Assembly: GCF_016862315.1 (NCBI RefSeq)
Contig: NZ_BOMS01000040.1
Location: forward strand, 84,834 to 148,833
Length of the DNA stretch: 64,000 nt
Direction of reading: 5' to 3'
Source: Actinoplanes palleronii
GTDB taxonomy: Bacteria > Actinomycetota > Actinomycetes > Mycobacteriales > Micromonosporaceae
Positions 43,741-52,004 of this stretch are shown piece after piece (positions within the stretch are counted from its first letter, which is position 1; each line of letters begins with the position of its first letter). A program made the translations under genes and the position numbers. A model generated the notes under the pieces. It did no database searches, was not told where the DNA came from, and worked only from the letters and a program-made list of their open reading frames with translations.

Positions 43741-44865
43741 ATGGCGGACACGTGGAGCGGGATGCGGGGCATAGCCGCGCAGCCGGGTTATGTCGTCATG
43801 CAGCCCACTACTCTGTGCAACCTGGCTTGTGGCTACTGTTACCTCCCGTTCCGGCGGGAGAACCGGAAGATGCCGGTCGCCGTGGCCGAGGCGGTGGCCG
43901 CCGAGGTCGCCGACCTCGCCCGTACCGGAAGATTTTCCGTGGTGTGGCACGGTGGTGAGCCGCTCGCGGCCGGCGCCACCCACCTCGCCGCGTTGTTCGC
44001 GCCGTTCGGCGGTGCCGTGGAACACCACGTGCAGACGAACGCGACCCTGATCGACGACGCCTGGTGCGAGTTCTTCGCCGAGTACGACGTCCGGGTCAGC
44101 GTGAGCGTGGACGGGCCGCGGGAGCGCAACGGCGAGCGGGTCGACCGCGGCGGCAAGCCCGCCTACGACCTGATCACCAAGGGGATCCGGACGCTGCAGC
44201 GGCACGGGATCCCGTTCTCGACGCTGTGCGTGGTCTCCGACCCGCGTCCCGGCATGGCCACCGAGCTGTACGAGTTCTTCCTCGGCCTGGGCTGCGAGGT
44301 GCTCGGCATCAACGTCGAGGAGCAGGAGGGCGTCAACCTCCGGCTGAACCAGCACGACCCGGCCGCGGTGAGCGCGTTCTGGGCCGAGTTGGTCGCCGCG
44401 TGGCGCAAGGCTCCAAGCATCCACCTGCGCGAGGTGGAGTGGACCCTGCGGTACGCCGCGGCGGTCCTCGACGGCACCGCCGACGCGCTGCTGCCCCGAC
44501 AGCTCGACCCGATCCCGACCATCGCCTACGACGGCTCGGTGGTGCTGCTCTCACCCGAGCTGGCCGGCTTTCACGATCTCCGGTACGGGGACTTCACCAG
44601 TGGCAACGTGCTGACCACCCCGCTGCGCCGGATTCTCGCCGAGGCGACGTCCACACCGTGGATCAGCGAGTTCCTGAACGGGGTGGAGGCGTGCCGCACG
44701 AGTTGCCCCTACTTCGGCTTCTGCGGCGGCGCGCACGCGGCCAACCGCTACTTCGAACACGGCCGGTTCGACGGCACCGAGACGAACCACTGCCGGAACA
44801 GCAAGATTCGCCTACTGGAGGGAGTGCTGGACCATGCCCGAGATCACGAAGCCACGGCCGTCTGA
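43741..44865 (+). CDS. amcB: Radical SAM/SPASM cyclophane-forming maturase (AmcB type)
   Basis: Radical SAM peptide-modifying enzyme, 374 residues. CX3CX2C cluster motif CNLACGYC at C26, C30, C33; WHGGEPLAAG (SAM-binding GGEP) near 75; N-terminal-fold ILVADVQTN-like VQTNATLID. The C-terminal SPASM-type Cys set is C318, C322, C328 and C351 (CRTSCPYFGFCGGA through ETNHC), for auxiliary clusters. Start ATG follows CGGGAGG. The next gene, overlapping by 32 bp, encodes a 74-aa precursor with aromatic triads, which identifies the class: triceptide or cyclophane maturases joining an aromatic ring to a residue two positions on (family knowledge). No protease or exporter is adjacent. Confidence 0.8.
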   Translation: MADTWSGMRGIAAQPGYVVMQPTTLCNLACGYCYLPFRRENRKMPVAVAEAVAAEVADLARTGRFSVVWHGGEPLAAGATHLAALFAPFGGAVEHHVQTNATLIDDAWCEFFAEYDVRVSVSVDGPRERNGERVDRGGKPAYDLITKGIRTLQRHGIPFSTLCVVSDPRPGMATELYEFFLGLGCEVLGINVEEQEGVNLRLNQHDPAAVSAFWAELVAAWRKAPSIHLREVEWTLRYAAAVLDGTADALLPRQLDPIPTIAYDGSVVLLSPELAGFHDLRYGDFTSGNVLTTPLRRILAEATSTPWISEFLNGVEACRTSCPYFGFCGGAHAANRYFEHGRFDGTETNHCRNSKIRLLEGVLDHARDHEATAV

Positions 44866-45058
44866 CGGCGTGGAGGATCCGGTGGCCGCACGGGTGCACG
44901 AGACCCGGGACGGGCTGGCCGCGCTCATCGCGGAGGCGGAGGAGGCCCGTCGGCAGCGCGCAGAGGAGGCAGCGAGCGATAGCGGCTCGGCGGTCTGCGC
45001 CTGGAATCACTTTGAGAACATTCCTACGTTCTACAACTGGAACAACCGCCCACGCTGA
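44834..45058 (+). CDS. amcA: RiPP precursor with multiple cyclophane motifs (AmcA type), 74 aa
   Basis: The N-terminal 50 residues are a leader with a charged amphipathic helix (HETRDGLAALIAEAEEARRQ). The C-terminal core after DSGS carries four aromatic-X-X triads in 15 residues: WNH (57-59), FEN (60-62), FYN (66-68) and WNN (69-71), three ending in Asn, plus a lone Cys at 55; it ends RPR. Such Asn-terminated triads are the known cyclophane motif of triceptides. The ATG at 44834 lies inside the maturase end, after GGAGGGAG, and a hairpin follows. The mature product is not deducible beyond ring candidates. Confidence 0.75.
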   Translation: MPEITKPRPSDGVEDPVAARVHETRDGLAALIAEAEEARRQRAEEAASDSGSAVCAWNHFENIPTFYNWNNRPR

Positions 45059-45074
45059 AGATCGGGCGGTCGAA

Positions 45075-45101
45075 GCCCACGCGGGGGTGGCCCGCGTGGG
45101 C
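45075..45101 (+). terminator. Terminator of the RiPP operon
   Basis: 11-bp perfect stem GCCCACGCGGG / CCCGCGTGGGC with loop GGTGG, 17 bp after the precursor stop. Confidence 0.8.
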
Positions 45102-45178
45102 ATCAGTGCAACCGTAGGAAGGTGACCACTACACGCAGGAGGAGCACAAGTCAGACCCTGTGCTCTGTGCGATGCGGG

Positions 45179-45394
45179 TCAGCGCCTTGTCGGCGACCAG
45201 GAATCCTGGTCGTCGTCCGCGTCGTCATCCTCATCATCGTCGACGAGCTCGTCGTTGTCGTCGTCGAAATGATGATTCGACTTACCGGCACCCGCCAGTT
45301 CGCGCTGCAAGGCGGTGAGGTCGGTGTTCGGGGAGTGATACTTCAACTCCCGCGCCACCTTCGTCTGCTTGGCCTTAGCACGGCCGCGCCCCAT
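45179..45394 (-). CDS. DUF3073 family protein, 71 aa
   Basis: Begins MGRGRAKAKQTKVARELKY, the invariant start of the actinobacterial DUF3073 family, followed by SPNTDLTALQRELAG and a very acidic tail (DDDNDELVDDDEDDDADDDQD). The ATG at 45394 is chosen over longer upstream frames on this basis. Function unknown; it commonly lies beside purM across Actinobacteria, here separated only by the RiPP genes. Confidence 0.88.
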   Translation of the reverse strand: MGRGRAKAKQTKVARELKYHSPNTDLTALQRELAGAGKSNHHFDDDNDELVDDDEDDDADDDQDSWSPTRR

Positions 45395-45575
45395 GGCTCG
45401 ACCCCCTCGCACAGAATTCGGGGCAGCCCGAAGGCGGGCCCCGATGACGTCAGGCATCTCTCGTGGGTCTTACGGTACATGGACGACGGCGCGTTCGGCA
45501 CCTCGGGTTGCGTGTGACACTGCCGCGCGTCGCGGTTCTCTTTTTCCAGCGCCGCGCGGCAGGCCTCGGAACGCC

Positions 45576-46655
45576 TTAGCCGAGGTAGATCGAACGCAGT
45601 CGGCCGACGTCCGCCATCCGTCGTTCCGCGAGCCGATCGGCGGCCACGGCGGGCGGCACACCCTCGTCGCCGGCGAGCTGCAGGATGCGCCGGGTGGTGT
45701 CGAAGATGCCGGTCGCCCGGAGCTTCGCCCGCTCGAAGTTGAAGCCCTCGATCTCGTCGGCCACCTGGATCACGCCGCCGGCGTTGACCACGTAGTCCGG
45801 CGTGTAGAGGATCCCGCGGTCGTCCAGCAGCTTGCCGATGCCCGGGTGGGCCAGCTGGTTGTTGGCCGCGCCGGTGACCACCTTGGCGCGCAGCACCGGG
45901 ATGGTGTCGTCGTTCAGCGCGCCGCCCAGGGCGCACGGCGCGTAGACGTCGAGGTCCGCGGCGATCAGCGTGGCGTTGTCCGGCACCAGGACGATCTCCG
46001 GGTGGGTGGTGCGGGCCCACTCGAGGGCGGCCGGGCTGACGTCGGTGGCGATCACGGTGGCGCCGTCGTCGATCAGATGGCCGGTGAGGTACTTGCCGAC
46101 CTTGCCGAGGCCGGAGACGCCCACCGTGCGCCCGGAGAGCGTGGGGCTGCCCCAGACGTGCTCGGCGGCCGCGCGCATGCCCTGGAAGACGCCCCAGGCG
46201 GTCAGCACGGACGAGTCACCCGCCCCGCCGTGCTCGACGCTGCGGCCGGTGACGTAGCGGGTCTCCCGGGCGATCACGTCCATGTCCGGGACGTACGTGC
46301 CGACGTCACAGGCGGTGTAGTAGCGGCCCTTCAGCGACTCGACCATCCGGCCGTACGCCCGCAGCAGCGCCTCGGACTTGCCGGTGGCCGGGTCGCCCCA
46401 GATCACCGCCTTGCCGCCGCCCAGGTCCAGGCCGGCGAGAGCGTTCTTGTACGCCATGCCGCGGGACAGCTTGAGCACGTCGGCCAGCGCGGCCTCTTCG
46501 CTCTCGTACGGATAGAACCGTGTGCCGCCCAGCGCCGGCCCGAGGGCCGTCGAGTAGATCCCGATGATCGCCTTCAGGCCGGTCACCCGGTCCTGACAGA
46601 AGACGACCTGTTCGTGCCCGGAGGCTTCGTTGCCGTCGGTGTCGAACACACCCAT
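45576..46655 (-). CDS. vdh: Leucine/valine dehydrogenase (Glu/Leu/Phe/Val family)
   Basis: NAD-dependent branched-chain amino acid deaminating dehydrogenase, 359 residues. Substrate pocket: [34 protein letters not shown] (catalytic Lys), [16 protein letters not shown]. Rossmann domain: [17 protein letters not shown], then [27 protein letters not shown]. Start ATG at 46655 has AGGGAGAG. The same neighbour order (DUF3073-vdh-unknown-bldC) is recalled from Streptomyces. Provides 2-oxoisovalerate for branched-chain primers or degrades Val. Confidence 0.92.
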   Translation of the reverse strand: MGVFDTDGNEASGHEQVVFCQDRVTGLKAIIGIYSTALGPALGGTRFYPYESEEAALADVLKLSRGMAYKNALAGLDLGGGKAVIWGDPATGKSEALLRAYGRMVESLKGRYYTACDVGTYVPDMDVIARETRYVTGRSVEHGGAGDSSVLTAWGVFQGMRAAAEHVWGSPTLSGRTVGVSGLGKVGKYLTGHLIDDGATVIATDVSPAALEWARTTHPEIVLVPDNATLIAADLDVYAPCALGGALNDDTIPVLRAKVVTGAANNQLAHPGIGKLLDDRGILYTPDYVVNAGGVIQVADEIEGFNFERAKLRATGIFDTTRRILQLAGDEGVPPAVAADRLAERRMADVGRLRSIYLG

Positions 46656-46808
46656 CGCTGCTCTCCCTGATTCTGCGTGTGTGGGCCTTCGTGGGGCCCT
46701 GAACCCGGCGGGGTAGGCCGGACAAGCCGAGCGTAGTCGCGGGAATGGCACGGCGATTACGCCCGCGCGGGAAGTTCCACCCGGGCGAATCCGTGAAAGG
46801 ATCGCGCC

Positions 46809-47648
46809 GTGCCGTCACTGTTCGCGTCGTACCTACGGGTTTACGAGCCACTGACCGCCTTCGACCGAGAGCGGCAGGTCTTCTGGCGCCGTTATGCCAA
46901 GGAAGGCCGGGATCTCGGACCGATCGAGGGGCCGGTCCGCCAGCGCACCGCCGTGCTCGAGGCGCTCGGGGCCGGCTGGACCCGGCTGCCCGACCTGCCC
47001 GACGAGGCGTACGTGCTGGAGTGGGAGAACTCCCTGCTGATCTGCCCCTGGAACCTGCGTCTGCGGGTCGCCGAGGCGGCGCTGACCGCCCGGGACGGGG
47101 TGCCGGCCGTGCTGGCCGACGCGTTCGTCCCGCCGGTGCTGGCCGGGCAGGCCAAGGCCGTGGTGGAGGACTGGCGCAGCGGGGCCAAGGTGCTGGAGCA
47201 GGGCGTGCCGCGGGTGCACGAGCAGATCGCCACCTGGGGCGTGCCGCTGCGCTGGTTCGCCTTCGTCGACCTGGAGGAGCGGGACATCGCGCTCACCGGC
47301 CGGCGGCGCACGCTGCGTTACCGCACGGAGATCTCCAAGGCCCGGCGGCGGGCTCATCGCGCGGTCTCGGTGCTGCGCAAGTCGCTCGGCGACGCCCCGA
47401 TCACCGAGGCGGTCGAGGAGGGCACCCGGTGGCTGGAGGAGTTCCATCCCCGCTCGGTGGTCGAGCTGGACTACGGCGGCCTGGTCAACCTCCTTCCGGA
47501 GGACAAGCTCCGCGAGGATGACTCACCCGGACTGGTGGCCGCCGGACTCTCGGCGTTGTCCCGCGGTGACGCCGACGCGGCCAGTGAGGCGTACGAAAAA
47601 TTGGTCGCTAGGTGGCGAAGTGTCCAGCTTCTCGAACGCAGCAACTGA
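46809..47648 (+). CDS. Conserved actinobacterial hypothetical, 279 aa
   Basis: Starts [22 protein letters not shown], a family I recall from Actinobacteria next to bldC (possibly DUF8083). Soluble and mixed alpha/beta; the C-terminal [23 protein letters not shown] resembles a helical repeat. No catalytic motif stands out. The GTG at 46809 follows AAGGAT by 6 nt, so perhaps leaderless. Divergent from vdh. Confidence 0.72.
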   Translation: MPSLFASYLRVYEPLTAFDRERQVFWRRYAKEGRDLGPIEGPVRQRTAVLEALGAGWTRLPDLPDEAYVLEWENSLLICPWNLRLRVAEAALTARDGVPAVLADAFVPPVLAGQAKAVVEDWRSGAKVLEQGVPRVHEQIATWGVPLRWFAFVDLEERDIALTGRRRTLRYRTEISKARRRAHRAVSVLRKSLGDAPITEAVEEGTRWLEEFHPRSVVELDYGGLVNLLPEDKLREDDSPGLVAAGLSALSRGDADAASEAYEKLVARWRSVQLLERSN

Positions 47649-47877
47649 CCTGCGGAAACGGGACAGACCGGTAAGTTCTCCCGCCGGTTAGAGCGCTCCC
47701 AAGGCGAACACTCTTCGTGATCGCCGCCCGGCGAAGCGTGATAATCGGACTAAACGCGGCACTATCTGGCGTAGAAAACACGTAAAAATCGGGCATGCTT
47801 CATCCGTCTATCTGGGGACGTTCGTCCGTTCGGCCCATGTCGGACATCGGGGACTAGCCGGACCATGAGAGACGCAC

Positions 47878-47906
47878 CGGCCGGCGGGACCCCGGCCGAT
47901 GTTTTT
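47878..47906 (+). terminator. Attenuator-like hairpin in the bldC leader
   Basis: CGGCCGG / CCGGCCG (7 bp, 7-nt loop) is followed by ATG and then TTTTT, 23 bp before the bldC ATG. The hairpin plus T-run fits an intrinsic terminator, but its place is inside the leader of bldC rather than after a gene; the upstream gene ended 229 bp earlier. Confidence 0.45.
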
Positions 47907-47929
47907 AGGCACCTGTGGAGGAGTGACCG

Positions 47930-48139
47930 ATGGCATCGCGTACGCACGATCCTGAGCCGCTACTAACGCCGGCCGAGGTGGCGTCGATGTTCCGAGTCGA
48001 CCCGAAGACCGTCACCCGGTGGGCGAAGGCGGGCAAGCTCAGCGCAATTCGCACGTTGGGCGGCCACCGTCGCTATCGGGAGTCGGAGGTTCGCGCCCTG
48101 CTGCAGGGACAGATTCCCACGCAGCGGCAGGGTGACTGA
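47930..48139 (+). CDS. bldC: Developmental DNA-binding protein BldC
   Basis: 69-residue MerR-like DNA-binding protein without an effector domain: LLTPAEVASMFRVDPKTVTRWAKAGKLSAIRTLGGHRRYRESEVRALLQ is the BldC sequence essentially unchanged. In Streptomyces it binds direct repeats cooperatively and delays entry to development. Start ATG has GGAGGAG. A helix-turn-helix arm, wing GGHRRY and last-helix pattern are all intact. Confidence 0.94.
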   Translation: MASRTHDPEPLLTPAEVASMFRVDPKTVTRWAKAGKLSAIRTLGGHRRYRESEVRALLQGQIPTQRQGD

Positions 48140-48342
48140 CCGGTTCGACCTAGATCGTTGTAAGGGGCGTGCGCTGGGGAAGGCGTATCGCCCCTTCTTC
48201 GTTCCCTGGCTCTGATCTTCCCGGCTCACCCGTCTGCTAGATCAACGAGCCGGGTGCGGGCAGGATACGACGCGTTTTCGAAGTCCCGGCGACAGCCGTG
48301 GCGAGTTGCTTCAGCACTGTCGATTACCGAAGAGTAATGACT

Positions 48343-49119
48343 ATGGAGCAGCCGATGATCGGCGACGCCTTCGGCGAGATGATCAAAGACGCGTACGCGG
48401 TGCGGACCGGAATCGGGCCGCGCCCGCTGGCCGGTGGACGTCTGTTCCGGCCGGTGATCGAAGTGATCGAGCGGGACGACGGCCTGATCAACGGGGCCCC
48501 GGCCGATCACTACCTGGACGAGCCGGACGACTGGCAGCCACACGACCACCGAGCCCTGCGCCGGTGTCGCGGGCACGTGCTGGACATCGGCGTGGGCGCC
48601 GCCCGGATAGCGCTCGAGCTGCAACGCCGTGGCATGGCGGTGACCGGCCTGGACACCTCGGCCGGCGCCATCGAGGTGGCTCGCCGGCGCGGCCTGCGCG
48701 ACACCGTGCTGAGCACCGTGGACGGGTACGCCCGAGCCACCGCCCGCTACGACACCTTCCTGCTGCTCGGCAACAACCTGGGCCTGCTGGAGGGCCCGGA
48801 GCGCGCGCCGGCCTTCCTGGAGGCGCTGTCCCGGCTGGCGAACCCGGGCGCGCGGATCCTGGCGCAGGGCGCCGACCCGTACGGGACCAGGGATCCGGTG
48901 CACGTCGGCTATCACGAGCGGAACCGGGCCCGGGGACGGCTCGGCGGCCAGCTGCGGCTGCGGCTGCGCTACCGGATGGTGGCCAGCGACTGGTTCGACT
49001 ACCTCAACTGCTCGGTCGACGAGCTGGAGCAGCTGATCGACGGCACCGGGTGGCGATTGAAATCGGTCGACCAGAAGGACCGGCCGTACTACCTTGCGGT
49101 CATGGAGCAAGTCCCATGA
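48343..49119 (+). CDS. Class I SAM-dependent methyltransferase
   Basis: 258 residues. SAM motif I LDIGVGAARIALELQRRG, motif II TGLDTSAGAIEVARRRG, motif IV RYDTFLLLGNNLGLLEG, then GARILAQGADPYG. No extra substrate domain; the C-terminal half (SDWFDYLNCSVDELEQLIDG) is the usual small-molecule or RNA methyltransferase tail. Its stop overlaps the start of the Tpt1 gene (ATGA), so they are made together; the substrate is unknown. The ATG could also be at 48337. Confidence 0.78.
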   Translation: MEQPMIGDAFGEMIKDAYAVRTGIGPRPLAGGRLFRPVIEVIERDDGLINGAPADHYLDEPDDWQPHDHRALRRCRGHVLDIGVGAARIALELQRRGMAVTGLDTSAGAIEVARRRGLRDTVLSTVDGYARATARYDTFLLLGNNLGLLEGPERAPAFLEALSRLANPGARILAQGADPYGTRDPVHVGYHERNRARGRLGGQLRLRLRYRMVASDWFDYLNCSVDELEQLIDGTGWRLKSVDQKDRPYYLAVMEQVP

Positions 49120-49682
49120 CAACCCTTACGAAAGATCAAGTCAGGCTCAGTCGCCGGATGTCCCTGGTGCTGCGGCACCGGCCGGAGACCGCCGGTCTGA
49201 CCCTCGACACCGGCGGCTGGGTGCCGGTCGACACGTTTCTCACTGCTCTGCGGATCAGCCGCGCGGAGCTGGACGCCGTGGTGGCGTTCAACGACAAGTC
49301 CCGGTTCGCGGTGGCCATCGGCGCGGACGGCGTGGAGCGGATCCGGGCCAGCCAGGGGCACTCCCGGCGGGTCGAGGTCGATCTCGACCTTCCGCCAGCC
49401 GACCCGCCGCCGACGCTCTATCACGGCACCCCGCGGGAGAACCTCACTTCGATCATGCGGGACGGGCTGCGGCCGCGCAGCCGGCACCACGTGCACCTGT
49501 CCGTGGACGTGCCGACCGCCCTCAAGGTCGGCGGGCGGCGCTCGGCCGACGTCGTGGTGCTCTCCGTGGCGGCCGCGACGATGGCGGCCGGCGGACACGT
49601 CTTCCACTGCAGCGAGAACGGGGTGTGGCTGACCTCAGTCGTGCCACCCGAGCACCTTTCGGTAAAACGGACAAATCCGTAA
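49116..49682 (+). CDS. kptA: RNA 2'-phosphotransferase Tpt1/KptA
   Basis: Removes an internal 2'-phosphate from RNA using NAD+, giving ADP-ribose 1'',2''-cyclic phosphate. 188 residues. The N-terminal winged helix has RLSRRMSLVLRHRPETAGL with the catalytic Arg-His pair, and the C-terminal ADP-ribosyltransferase-like fold has TLYHGTPRENLTSIMRDGLRPRSRHHVHLS and FHCSENGVWLTSVVPPEHL. Bacteria lack the fungal tRNA splicing pathway; Tpt1 is thought to fix damage or repair products. Coupled to the preceding methyltransferase. Confidence 0.9.
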   Translation: MTTLTKDQVRLSRRMSLVLRHRPETAGLTLDTGGWVPVDTFLTALRISRAELDAVVAFNDKSRFAVAIGADGVERIRASQGHSRRVEVDLDLPPADPPPTLYHGTPRENLTSIMRDGLRPRSRHHVHLSVDVPTALKVGGRRSADVVVLSVAAATMAAGGHVFHCSENGVWLTSVVPPEHLSVKRTNP

Positions 49683-49764
49683 TCTGCCAGGTTGATCGTC
49701 CCTCCACAATGGCCGTACGCCCGGATCACCGGACATCACCGGGAAGCCTGGTTAGCGTGTACGG

Positions 49765-50346
49765 ATGGGGACGGTCACGCGGCGTCATCTCACCGATCTC
49801 CCCAGCACACCCGGACTGCTCGGCGCGTTCGTTCTGGTCGCCGTCCTGGCCGCGCTCGCCTTCGGGTTGCCGGCGGTGGATCGCGCCGTCTCGGCCCAAC
49901 GATCGCTGCCCGACGACACGCCGTACCGGGTCGCTGCCGGGGTCACCGTGGTGCCCCCGGACGGTGCGACCCTGGACGTCACCGGGACCCGGCCGGGTGA
50001 GGACCGCGGCACCGCGCTGTTCCGGCTCGGCCCGGTCCGGTACGCGATCGCCGTCCAACCCTTCTCCGGTGACCTGACCGCGGCCGCCCACCGGCTGCGT
50101 CAGCGGATCACCGGCACCTCCGGATATCAGGTCACCGGCACCCAGCTCGCGGTCTCCACCGCCGGTGGGCTGGCCGGGCTGCAGGGCGGCTACACCGCCG
50201 GCGACCGCGGCGGCCGGTACGCGGTCTTCGTCGTGCACGGCCTGACCATCGAGGTCACCGTCAGCGGCGCCGACCTCGACCTGGGCCGCACCCTGCCGGC
50301 CATCGAGGCGAGCACCCGCACGCTGCGTTTCGACGGCACTCGGTGA
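49765..50346 (+). CDS. Membrane-anchored hypothetical protein, 193 aa
   Basis: One N-terminal helix (GLLGAFVLVAVLAALAFGL) and an extracytoplasmic domain of about 155 residues with a repeated beta pattern (GVTVVPPDGATLDVTG; YAVFVVHGLTIEVTVSG). No known domain. The ATG at 49765 is 6 nt after TAGCGT and lacks a Shine-Dalgarno (leaderless). Its stop overlaps the PrsW start (GTGA), so it is probably a partner or substrate of that protease (inference). Confidence 0.65.
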   Translation: MGTVTRRHLTDLPSTPGLLGAFVLVAVLAALAFGLPAVDRAVSAQRSLPDDTPYRVAAGVTVVPPDGATLDVTGTRPGEDRGTALFRLGPVRYAIAVQPFSGDLTAAAHRLRQRITGTSGYQVTGTQLAVSTAGGLAGLQGGYTAGDRGGRYAVFVVHGLTIEVTVSGADLDLGRTLPAIEASTRTLRFDGTR

Positions 50347-51599
50347 GCGAGCCGGTTCGTCCCGGTGCGGGCCCCGCGGCGCTGCTCCGGACACCCGCGT
50401 TCTGGGTGGTCAGCGCGCTGCTCGCGGCCGGGGCGGTGCGGATGTCACAGATCCTGCACCGGTTCCTGGCGGCCTACCCGCTCGCCACGGTCACCGCGGT
50501 GGGGCTGTTCGCGCTGCTCGCCGTACCGTTCTGGCTCTTCGTCCAGGAGCTCGACTTCCTGGAGCGGGAACCGGCCGGCCTGCTCGTGGTGGCGTTCGCC
50601 TGGGGCGGCCTGGTGGCCACCACGGTCTCCATCCCGGGCAGCGTGGCCCTGGAGAACCTGATCGCCAAGCTGGGCTCGCCCGGGCTGGCCGCCGACTGGG
50701 GCGCCGCGCTGGCCGGGCCGTCGGTCGAGGAGATCGCCAAGACGCTCGGTGTGGTGGCGATCGTGCTGATCGCCCGCTCCCAGGTGAACAGCGTGCTGGA
50801 CGGGGTGGTCTACGGCGCGCTGGTCGGGCTGGGCTTCCAGATCGTCGAGGACATCGTCTTCGCGATCGGCGCGGTGGCGATGGCCGGGCAGGGCGACGAG
50901 GTCCAGCCGGTGATCACCACATTCCTGGTCCGCGGATTCCTGGCCGGGGTCTGGAGCCACACCCTGTTCGGCGCGCTGGCCGGGGCCGGCGTCGGCTATC
51001 TGGTGGTCAACACGGAGCGGAGCCGACGGCGCCGGATCACCGTGGCCGGGCTCGCGCTCTTTGGCGCCTGGGCCTCGCACGTGCTGTGGAACTCGCCGCT
51101 GCTCCGGGACGGGCTGGGCAACGGCGCGGTCGCGCTGCTCGCCGTCCTGGCCTTCAAGGGCCTGCCGCCGCTGCTGCTGATCCTCTATCTGGTGCGCCGC
51201 GCGCACGACCGCGAGGCGGAGTACTACGTGGCCCGGCTGGCCGGTCTCGACGACCCCGAAATGATCACCGAGGGCGAGCTGCTGGCGCTCGGTTCCGGTT
51301 CGCTGCGGGCCGCGGCCCGGCGGCACGCCGCCGACAAGAAAGGACGAAAAGCCCGAGCTTCGGTACGACGATTGCAGCGTGCCCAGGCCCGGCTGGCGGT
51401 CGAGCTCAGCCGGGCACCGGACGACGTCGGGCGGTACCACCTCGAGGTCCGTGCACACCGCGCCGCCCTGGTGGCTCTGGGCCACCCGGAAGCGGTCGTG
51501 GGCGCTCGTACCTGGCGGCACACCGCCTCCACTATCGGCACCGCCGCGCTGGCGATCGCCGTGCTGTGGGTCGCACTCGCCGCGCTGGGCGGCGCCTGA
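50343..51599 (+). CDS. PrsW-family intramembrane glutamic protease
   Basis: 418 residues, about 8 to 9 helices. Active-site elements of PrsW: PSVEEIAKTLG (EExxK), GLGFQIVEDIVFAIG (second acidic motif), SHTLFGALAGAGVGY with the conserved His, and SHVLWNS. Family members cleave membrane anti-sigma factors (site-1 of SigW in Bacillus). Here the C-terminal 120 residues are an added charged helical region (ADKKGRKARASVRRLQRAQ) and a final helix. Start GTG at 50343 overlaps the preceding membrane protein. Confidence 0.85.
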   Translation: MSEPVRPGAGPAALLRTPAFWVVSALLAAGAVRMSQILHRFLAAYPLATVTAVGLFALLAVPFWLFVQELDFLEREPAGLLVVAFAWGGLVATTVSIPGSVALENLIAKLGSPGLAADWGAALAGPSVEEIAKTLGVVAIVLIARSQVNSVLDGVVYGALVGLGFQIVEDIVFAIGAVAMAGQGDEVQPVITTFLVRGFLAGVWSHTLFGALAGAGVGYLVVNTERSRRRRITVAGLALFGAWASHVLWNSPLLRDGLGNGAVALLAVLAFKGLPPLLLILYLVRRAHDREAEYYVARLAGLDDPEMITEGELLALGSGSLRAAARRHAADKKGRKARASVRRLQRAQARLAVELSRAPDDVGRYHLEVRAHRAALVALGHPEAVVGARTWRHTASTIGTAALAIAVLWVALAALGGA

Positions 51600-51600
51600 C

Positions 51601-51852
51601 TCAGACCGTGGCCGGCGGCAGCCCGCCGTCGCCGTCGACGATCGTGTCCGGCGTGCCGTCCTCGTCGAGGTCCACCATCGTCACGTCGACCTTGCCGTCG
51701 CCGTCCGTGTCGAACTGGAACAGGTCCGGCTTGCCGTCGCCGTCGGTGTCCGACACCCACACGTCGATCTTGCCGTCGCCGTTGGCGTCACTGGTGATCA
51801 GGTCGACGCGGTCGTCGCCCCGGGTCTCGACGATCTCCTGCGGCTCGCTCAT
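51601..51852 (-). CDS. Cytoplasmic protein with Ca-binding Asp repeats, 83 aa
   Basis: Four DxDxDG-like repeats in 83 residues: DANGDGKIDVW, DTDGDGKPDLFQ, DTDGDGKVDVT and DLDEDGTPDTI. They match thrombospondin type 3 / dockerin calcium loops. There is no signal peptide or anchor, which is unusual for such repeats. The ATG at 51852 has GGAG upstream; longer frames are unsupported. Converges on prsW. Function unknown; a calcium buffer or sensor is inference. Confidence 0.7.
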   Translation of the reverse strand: MSEPQEIVETRGDDRVDLITSDANGDGKIDVWVSDTDGDGKPDLFQFDTDGDGKVDVTMVDLDEDGTPDTIVDGDGGLPPATV

Positions 51853-52004
51853 AGCGTCTCCTCTGCTGGGTTCTGCACGACTGTGCCCGTTGACGACATC
51901 CGGCACAACCGCCACATGACTACCCCGCCCGCGCAAGGGCCAGTCTTTCCGGCTGTGACGGGTATCGCTGGTGCGGTGATCGGCCGGGGGTAACGTACGC
52001 CGTC

